From: Gemmataceae bacterium
Lineage (GTDB): Bacteria; Planctomycetota; Planctomycetia; Gemmatales; Gemmataceae
Direction of reading: 5' to 3'
Length of the DNA stretch: 49,941 nt
Assembly: GCA_020847555.1 (NCBI GenBank)
Contig: JADLBT010000159.1
Coordinates: 1 to 49,941, forward strand
The notes under the pieces were generated by a model that was not told the origin of the DNA, did no database searches, and saw only the letters and a program-made list of their open reading frames with translations. The translations under genes were made by a program, and so were the position numbers. Positions 45,401 through 49,941 of the stretch are shown piece after piece. Within the stretch, counting starts at the first letter, position 1. Each line of letters opens with the position of its first letter.

Positions 45401-45487
45401 GTGGGCGTCGCGCGGCACACGCAGTCTTTCAACAGCCCGTGGCTGGCCGCAATCCAGCTGTGGCGGACGCCCACCGCTGCCAGATAG
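42425..45487 (+). CDS. DUF1559 domain fused to WD40 propellers, secreted
   Basis: 1020 residues. An N-terminal hydrophobic segment (SVLAVLLAALAGAAVGTGAL) is a signal or anchor. A Lys/Glu-rich linker leads to a DUF1559 domain at about 70-260 (SINNLKQIGLALHAYH, SWRVAVLPFIEQ, FSDGTSNTLFVAE, FADGSVRSLG). From about 320 on there are about a dozen WD40 repeats, with many copies of the type VAFAPDGKTLATGSADNTVR-IWD, enough for nearly two propellers. A proline-rich insert (GMMAPPAAPADAV) comes before the last blade. The DUF1559 part is very like that of the sigma fusion at 38420. DUF1559 is a planctomycete-expanded pilin-like domain of unknown function. The ATG at 42425 follows AGGAAGCTC. Confidence 0.92.
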   Translation: MFPTRARSVLAVLLAALAGAAVGTGALAGGAPGKKDAAGQTTAGKKQDAPGDRGKKEEKAEEPTEAQRADSINNLKQIGLALHAYHDTFRSLPAQATYSKDGKPLLSWRVAVLPFIEQDGLYREFKLDEPWDSPHNKKLLAKIPPVYAPGFKTGAKVEGGTFYQAFTGVGTAFEPKRKLRLVDFSDGTSNTLFVAEAPTLVPWTKPEDIAYAPDRAPPKLGGYFGGDTNVVFADGSVRSLGKDIDPEMLHRLIVRDDGHVVDPDGKIPPGDNYFGPGTKYRGTKAQGPPPPPRPLTDVDGFVFGLNSTSLDERRGGQVNAVAITPDGLKQGLGAPEPVLALAYSPDGKTIAFAREDRTVAVRERATGEEVARLRGHGDMVTCVAFAPDGKTLATGSADNTVRIWDAGSGKERLTFRGHGNWVYAVAFAPDGQFLASAGYDRTIRLWDPATGAERTILRGHEAAVRALAFTPDGKFLASAGSDRAVKLWDVATGQVQADLKGHVAPVRALAFSKSGKTLVSGSDDATVRVWDTTIGKERHVIKGHRNAILAVAFAPSGARFATASLDQQVLLWDVRNGSSRGRLANMHSDGIAAVAFAPDGREIATAGYDRNIRLWPATTVPVRLLTGHKAPPGCATFSPDGRFILSGGAERDTRPLEQRQKLERADLFGMGVGAPDNALRLWEAATGKALRQLAGHTDRVTAVRFTPDGKQALSASRDGTVRVWDLDAGRTVHVFADHGKPVLDLALSADGKVAASVGEDGMVRLWDVAGRKALRTIKTAGRLRAVALSADGKKVVAGGNDGQLQLWEVNGKKPAKTARSRGAVASVVFLPDGRRVLCAAVKPGWAQGVEIWDLQIGKKLKELAARNEGDGVIDQVTLLPGGKRAVSIGRDGAARFWDLEKGIEIARLNATPTASQTSRGGPKGMPGMMAPPAAPADAVEVQDIPAEGKAASPPLPPGAEPSGLPGGPMTPLGSSDWAGSVAVSPDGRFVVTVGVARHTQSFNSPWLAAIQLWRTPTAAR

Positions 45488-45668
45488 CTGGCGAAGGGCG
45501 AGGAGAGCAGACGAAGCCCACGGGCCGCGGGCTCGAAACCACCCGATGCGATCTTAAATTGTGCTGTCCCAGGGCCGGGAGGCGGCGTAGAATTGAGCTG
45601 CACCTTTCGAGTGACTGCCAACCCCTTTTCGCAGTCGTCCAGTCCGACACCTGTCAGGAGTCGCGCCT

Positions 45669-47297
45669 ATGACCCGTATATGCGTGTGGACGGTAACCGC
45701 CCTGGCCTTCTTCGGTCTGAGCATCCCGGCCGCGCCGGCCGCCGGCAAGGCACCGGCCCTGGACGCCCGCGCCCTGGCCGCGAAGATTGACGAGCGCATC
45801 GCCGCCGCGTGGCAGACCGCCAAGGTCCGACCGGCGGCCCCAGCCACCGACGCTGAATTCCTCCGCCGCGTGTACCTCGACCTCGCCGGCCGCATCCCGT
45901 CCGTCGCTGAAGCCCGCCGGTTCCTGGAGGACAGGCGGTCCGACAGGCGGTCGCGCCTGATCGACGAGCTGCTCGACGGCCCGCGCTACCCGACCCACTT
46001 CAGCCGCATCTGGCGCGCCCTGTGGCTGCCGGAGTCAGCCGCCGGCATCCAGGGCACGCTCCTGGCCCCCGGGTTCGAGGCGTGGCTGCGCAAGCACCTG
46101 GCGGCGAACACCGGGTACGACAGGATGGTTTACGAGTTGCTCACCATCCCGCTCACCGGCGGCCGACCGCAGCAGGCTCTGGAGGAGAGCTTCACCGGCA
46201 AGCCGACCGCCGTCGCCTTCTACATGGCCAAGGAGGGCAAGCCGGAGAACCTGGCGGCGAGCACGTCCCGGCTGTTTTTGGGGGTGAAGCTCGAGTGCGC
46301 TCAGTGCCACAACCACCCGTTCGCGGAGTGGAAACGCGAGCAGTTCTGGAACCTGGCCGCGTTCTTCGGCGGCATTCAGGCCCAGACGCAGAATGAGTTC
46401 ACCCTCATCCAGAAGGAGAACCTGGAGAAGCGTGACATCAAGATTCCGAACACCGAGACCGTCATCCAGGCGAGCTTCCTCAACGGCGCCAGGCCAGAGT
46501 TCAGGAAGAACGTCGGCTCCCGGACTACACTGGCCGACTGGCTGACGGCTGAGAACAACCCGTACTTCGCCCGGGCGGTGGTCAACCGCGTCTGGACCCA
46601 CTTCTTCGGCACGCCTCTGGTCGATCCGATCGACGAGATGGTCGGCGAGGAGGCGAAGACGAACCACCCGGAGCTGATGGACGACCTCGCGCGGCAATTC
46701 GTGGCCAGCAAGTTCGACCTGAAGCACCTGATCCGGGCGATCACCAACTCGCGCACGTACCAGCTGAGCAGCGCCGGCAAGGCCGACCCGAAGGAGCCCG
46801 AGGGGTTCTTCGCTCGCATGCCGCTGCGCGGCCTCACCGGCGAGCAACTCTACGACAGCGTCGCCCAGGCGACCGGGTACAACGAGCCGGCGTCGGCGTT
46901 CCCGATCAGCTTCGTCCCGGGCGCCAAACCGTCGGCCCGGCAGGAGTTCCTCACCCGGTTCGCGAACACCAGCGAGAAGCCCACGGAGTTCCACACGTCG
47001 ATCCTCCACGCCCTGGCGCTGATGAACGGCAAGCTAATCAGCGACGCCACCAGCCTGGACAGGAGCGAGACGCTCGGCGCGGTCGCGAACTCGCCGTTCA
47101 TGGACACGGCCGAGCGGATCGAGACGCTGTACCTGGCCGCCCTGGCCCGCCGCCCGCGGCCAGACGAGTTGGCCCGCCTGACGCGCCACGTCGAGGGCGA
47201 CCGCGCCGGCCCGGCCGACGCCGCCCGCTACAACCGCGCGCTGGCGGACGTCTTCTGGGCTCTGCTCAACAGCGGCGAGTTCATGCTCAACCATTGA
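45669..47297 (+). CDS. DUF1549/DUF1553 protein, secreted
   Basis: 542 residues with a signal peptide (MTRICVWTVTALAFFGLSIP, cleavage near APAAG). DUF1549 covers about 30-220 (FLRRVYLDLAGRIPSVAEAR) and ends in a CxxCH-containing motif ECAQCHNHPFAEWKREQFW, the planctomycete-type cytochrome-like site. DUF1553 follows (TLADWLTAENNPYFARAVVN, HFFGTPLVDPIDE, LLNSGEFMLNH). In planctomycetes these genes usually sit next to a DUF1501 gene; here the next gene is the EF-hand protein instead. The role is not established; links to sulfated polysaccharide use are suggested by context in other species. AGGAG lies eight bases before the ATG. Confidence 0.93.
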   Translation: MTRICVWTVTALAFFGLSIPAAPAAGKAPALDARALAAKIDERIAAAWQTAKVRPAAPATDAEFLRRVYLDLAGRIPSVAEARRFLEDRRSDRRSRLIDELLDGPRYPTHFSRIWRALWLPESAAGIQGTLLAPGFEAWLRKHLAANTGYDRMVYELLTIPLTGGRPQQALEESFTGKPTAVAFYMAKEGKPENLAASTSRLFLGVKLECAQCHNHPFAEWKREQFWNLAAFFGGIQAQTQNEFTLIQKENLEKRDIKIPNTETVIQASFLNGARPEFRKNVGSRTTLADWLTAENNPYFARAVVNRVWTHFFGTPLVDPIDEMVGEEAKTNHPELMDDLARQFVASKFDLKHLIRAITNSRTYQLSSAGKADPKEPEGFFARMPLRGLTGEQLYDSVAQATGYNEPASAFPISFVPGAKPSARQEFLTRFANTSEKPTEFHTSILHALALMNGKLISDATSLDRSETLGAVANSPFMDTAERIETLYLAALARRPRPDELARLTRHVEGDRAGPADAARYNRALADVFWALLNSGEFMLNH

Positions 47298-47313
47298 AGT
47301 GGATGGTGGACGG

Positions 47314-47366
47314 TGGACGGTGGACAGTGAAAACAGGGGAAGCCCTCTTCCCTGTCCACCGTCCAC
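47314..47366. repeat. 15-bp perfect inverted repeat between DUF1549 and EF-hand genes
   Basis: GTGGACGGTGGACAG and CTGTCCACCGTCCAC. The left arm belongs to a short tandem run of GTGGACG units. Possible terminator of the DUF1549 gene. Confidence 0.6.
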
Positions 47367-47392
47367 TGGCCACCTTATACGGAAATTCCCCC

Positions 47393-49177
47393 ATGAGACT
47401 CCGCCTCCCCTGCCTGGCGCTCCTCGCGCTGGGGACGGCCTGGTCGCTCACCGCCGCGCAGCCGCCCGCGAAGGGGGGGGCAGCGCCGGCGAAAAGTGAA
47501 CCCTACGACCTCGTGTTCCTGAGCCAGTCGCGGCCCCTCCTGGTCCGCCTCGACGTGCGCATGGACGGCAAATCCCTCCACGCAGCCTGGGACGACTTAA
47601 TCGACTACCTGTTCAAGTACGCCGACAGGGACAGCGACGGCACCCTGAGCAAGGACGAGGCCGACGGGGCGCCCCCGCCGTCGCTGCTCAACGGAGCCGC
47701 CCTGTTCGGCGGCGGGTTCGGGATGATGGGCAGGCCCGGCGGCGGCAACCTGGATGCCAACGGAGACGGCAAGGTCACCCGCACCGAGTTCGGCGCCCAC
47801 TACCGCCGCGCCTTCACGGCATTCCAGGTTCACGCCGGCACCAGGCAAGACCCCGGGATGGACGGGTTTTCTCCGTTCCAGACCAACACGCCGAGCCCCG
47901 AGGCGCTGAACAAGGCCCTCCTGAACCTCCTCGACACGAGCAAGGACGGCAAGCTGTCGCGCCAGGAACTGGCCGCCGCGCGCGGTCTCTTCCACCGCCT
48001 CGACCTCGACGAGGACGAGGTCATCACGCACAAGGAACTTTTGCCGGACTTCACCGCCTTCAGCATTTACGGCGCCCGTCGCGCCCGTGCTCCCGGGAGC
48101 AACCCGCCGAGTTCCGTCCCCCAGGATCCCGTTTTCCTCGCTCCCGCCGGGTCGTCGCGCAGCGTCGCCCAGGCGCTGCTGGCGCGCTACGGCAAGGACA
48201 GGGCAAAGAAGACGCTCGCCCGCGCGGACGTCGCCCTGGACCAGGAGACGTTCGGCCGCCTCGACCGAGACGGCAATGGGGAACTCGATTCGGAGGAACT
48301 GGCGCGGTTCACCCACCGCACCCCCGACCTGCAGTGCGTGGTCCGCATCGGCGAGCGGAAGCCGGACGACCCCCTCGTCGAGGTGATCGGCGGCGCGGGC
48401 GGCCAGCGGCTTCCGGGCGTCGAGGTGCGGACCTCGCCGGAGGGGGTGGTGCTGGTGTTCGGCAAGGAGCGTCTGGCGATCCGCGTCGCGGAAGGGAAGC
48501 CACGCTCGCAGCTCGGGTTCATCCTTCGCGCCGGCTACCTTCAGCAGTTCCAGCAGGCCGACCGGGACAACAACGGCTACATCGAGGAGAAGGAGGCTCA
48601 GAATAGCGGCCTGCGCACCTTCTTCAAGATGATGGACCGGGACGGCGACGGGAAGGTGTACGAGAAGGAGGTGACGGCCTACGTCGATACCATCGAGGAT
48701 CTCCAGACACGGGCCACCGTTGCCACCGCCTCACTGACTTTCAGCGACGGCGGCCAGGGGTTGTTCGAGCTGTTCGACTCGGACCGCGACGGCCGGCTGA
48801 GCCTGCGCGAGATCAACGCGATGGTCCGCCTGGTCGAGGAGCTGGACCGCAGCGGCGACGGCATCCTCGCCCCCGACGAGATCCCGCACAGCTACCTGTT
48901 CCGGCTCGAACAGGGGGCTGGCGGCGGAGCGGCCAACCCGTTCGCAATCTTCGAGATGATGGGCGTGCAGTCCGGGCCGCTTCCGCCGACCGGCCGCGGC
49001 CCCCAGTGGTTCCAGAAGATGGACCGCAACCGTGACGGCGACGTGTCGCGCGCCGAATTCCTCGGCAGCGCCGACCTGTTCCGCCACATGGACACGGACG
49101 GCGACGGTCTGCTCAGCGCCGACGAGGCGACTCGCTACCAGGCTGGCCTCGGCAAGGGGCGCCGGCCGAAGCGGTAG
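47393..49177 (+). CDS. secreted multi-EF-hand calcium-binding protein
   Basis: 594 residues. A signal peptide (MRLRLPCLALLALGTAWSLT, cleavage near TAAQ) is followed by about eleven EF-hand loops of the form DxDxDG: DRDSDGTLSKDE, DANGDGKVTRTE, DTSKDGKLSRQE, DLDEDEVITHKE, DRDGNGELDSEE, DRDNNGYIEEKE, DRDGDGKVYEKE, DSDRDGRLSLRE, DRSGDGILAPDE, DRNRDGDVSRAE and DTDGDGLLSADE. The fourth has Glu in place of Gly and may bind poorly. A Gly/Met-rich stretch splits the first two hands. It ends with a basic tail (GKGRRPKR). It likely binds calcium outside the cell. It lies 95 bases after the DUF1549/1553 gene and may be co-expressed with it. Confidence 0.92.
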   Translation: MRLRLPCLALLALGTAWSLTAAQPPAKGGAAPAKSEPYDLVFLSQSRPLLVRLDVRMDGKSLHAAWDDLIDYLFKYADRDSDGTLSKDEADGAPPPSLLNGAALFGGGFGMMGRPGGGNLDANGDGKVTRTEFGAHYRRAFTAFQVHAGTRQDPGMDGFSPFQTNTPSPEALNKALLNLLDTSKDGKLSRQELAAARGLFHRLDLDEDEVITHKELLPDFTAFSIYGARRARAPGSNPPSSVPQDPVFLAPAGSSRSVAQALLARYGKDRAKKTLARADVALDQETFGRLDRDGNGELDSEELARFTHRTPDLQCVVRIGERKPDDPLVEVIGGAGGQRLPGVEVRTSPEGVVLVFGKERLAIRVAEGKPRSQLGFILRAGYLQQFQQADRDNNGYIEEKEAQNSGLRTFFKMMDRDGDGKVYEKEVTAYVDTIEDLQTRATVATASLTFSDGGQGLFELFDSDRDGRLSLREINAMVRLVEELDRSGDGILAPDEIPHSYLFRLEQGAGGGAANPFAIFEMMGVQSGPLPPTGRGPQWFQKMDRNRDGDVSRAEFLGSADLFRHMDTDGDGLLSADEATRYQAGLGKGRRPKR

Positions 49178-49240
49178 GGTGCGGGTTCAATCTGGTGAGC
49201 GGCGCGGCGTGAGCCCCGGACCGTGAATGAGGTGGGTTCC

Positions 49241-49909
49241 GTGAAGTGTGTCGTCATCCTGTCCGGCGGCCTTGACTCCGCGACGGTCCTCTACACTCTC
49301 AAGGCGGAGGGCCATGAGGTCAGGGCTCTCACGGTGGACTACGGGCAGCGCCACCGCCGGGAGCTGGACGCCGCCCGCGCCCTCTGCCGCCACGCCGGGG
49401 TGGAACAGCGGGTCGTCGATCTGTCCACCCTCGCCCCCCTGTTCGGGGAGAACCGGCTCACCGCCCCGCGCGGCGCCGTCCCGGAGGGGCCGTACACCGC
49501 CGGCACCATCGCCCTGACGACGGTCCCTAACCGCAACATGATCCTGCTGGCGATCGCGCTCGGCTGGGCGATCGCGCTGAGGTACGACGCGGTCACCTTC
49601 GGCGCCCACCAGGGGCCGCACGCCAACTACCCCGATTGCCGGCCCGAGTTTGCGGAGGTCATGGACCGAGCAGCCCGCCTCTGCGACGCGCACCCGGTAC
49701 GGATCCTGGCCCCGTTCATCCACGCGGACAAGGCAGCGGTCGTCGCGGCCGGGCACAGAGCTGGCGTGCCGTTCGAGCTGACCTGGAGTTGTTACCAGGG
49801 CGGAGCCAGACACTGCGGGCGGTGCGGCACCTGCCTCGACCGGCTCGAAGCGTTCCGCCGGAACGGCCTCACCGATCCGGTGGCATACGAGCCCGCCGCA
49901 AGACCCTAA
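49241..49909 (+). CDS. queC: 7-cyano-7-deazaguanine synthase
   Basis: 222 residues. The PP-loop ATP motif LSGGLDSATVLY opens the protein, and the zinc-binding cysteines are in the C-terminal SCYQGG...HCGRCGTCLDR. GTIALTTVPNRNMILLAIAL is typical QueC. The enzyme converts 7-carboxy-7-deazaguanine to preQ0 in queuosine biosynthesis. I prefer the GTG at 49241 (GAGG upstream, and the PP-loop sits at the expected distance); a GTG at 49223 in frame is possible. The other pathway gene in this window is the tandem QueD-like gene at 4472. The final 32 bases of the window hold no feature. Confidence 0.95.
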   Translation: MKCVVILSGGLDSATVLYTLKAEGHEVRALTVDYGQRHRRELDAARALCRHAGVEQRVVDLSTLAPLFGENRLTAPRGAVPEGPYTAGTIALTTVPNRNMILLAIALGWAIALRYDAVTFGAHQGPHANYPDCRPEFAEVMDRAARLCDAHPVRILAPFIHADKAAVVAAGHRAGVPFELTWSCYQGGARHCGRCGTCLDRLEAFRRNGLTDPVAYEPAARP

Positions 49910-49941
49910 CCCTGCTAACGCCGTCCCAGCCCGAAGCCGCA

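Overview
The window is GC-rich and densely coded and looks like a planctomycete chromosome, most likely from the Gemmataceae. The grounds are gene families that concentrate in that group: a Ser/Thr kinase fused to WD40 repeats, an ECF sigma factor fused to a DUF1559 domain, a DUF1559-WD40 protein, a DUF1549/DUF1553 protein, a poly-EF-hand secreted protein, and a Gfo/Idh/MocA oxidoreductase with a Tat signal. There are no rRNA genes, insertion sequences, prophage genes or CRISPR arrays that I can see.

Layout. 1-2158: 3'-truncated kinase-WD40 gene. 2353-5278 (minus): tandem QueD-like protein, GT4 glycosyltransferase, SDR and a 34-residue basic protein, closely spaced. 5407-7093 (plus): SDR and NAD-dependent epimerase. 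7071-9127: cysteine desulfurase, a DUF104-like/PIN toxin-antitoxin pair, and a duplicated fragment of the desulfurase 5' end on the far side of that pair. 9127-11289: penicillin-acylase-type hydrolase. 11290-11975: a long non-coding stretch with strong RNA structure in front of enolase. 11976-20996 (plus): enolase, class IV aminotransferase, membrane pyrophosphatase, CstA-type transporter and a six-TM protein. 21040-24844 (minus): a three-gene operon with a MotA/TolQ/ExbB-like channel, an Hsp70/FHA protein and a membrane-anchored coiled-coil VWA protein. 25168-27816: outer-membrane-type protein and beta-helix protein. 28309-30027: a packed array of about 18 tRNAs or tRNA-like units. 30180-30802: rpmB and gatC. 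30826-36741: sialidase-like protein, Gfo/Idh oxidoreductase and FAD oxidoreductase. 36768-42178 (minus): APH/P-loop kinase, sigma-DUF1559 fusion and PLP decarboxylase. 42425-49909 (plus): DUF1559-WD40 protein, DUF1549/1553 protein, EF-hand protein and QueC.

Two things stand out. The first is the operon at 21040-24844. Its VWA subunit starts with a single transmembrane helix carrying an Asp at the position expected for ExbD/MotB stators, and it is paired with an ExbB/MotA-like partner and an Hsp70-FHA protein. That would be an ion-driven machine with a VWA output domain, and I cannot match it to a described system. The second is the tRNA array. Nearly all its anticodons begin with C or G, so it seems to be a supplementary set for the G/C-ending codons that dominate this genome. 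It was partly built by duplication of a Gly-unit-Pro block followed by anticodon change, and most genes have the triplet CTG directly after the discriminator base where CCA could stand.

Several families of imperfect or perfect inverted repeats occupy intergenic spaces (for example 11394-11466, 26183-26253 and 40374-40444). Some probably act as terminators, others look like dispersed repeat elements.
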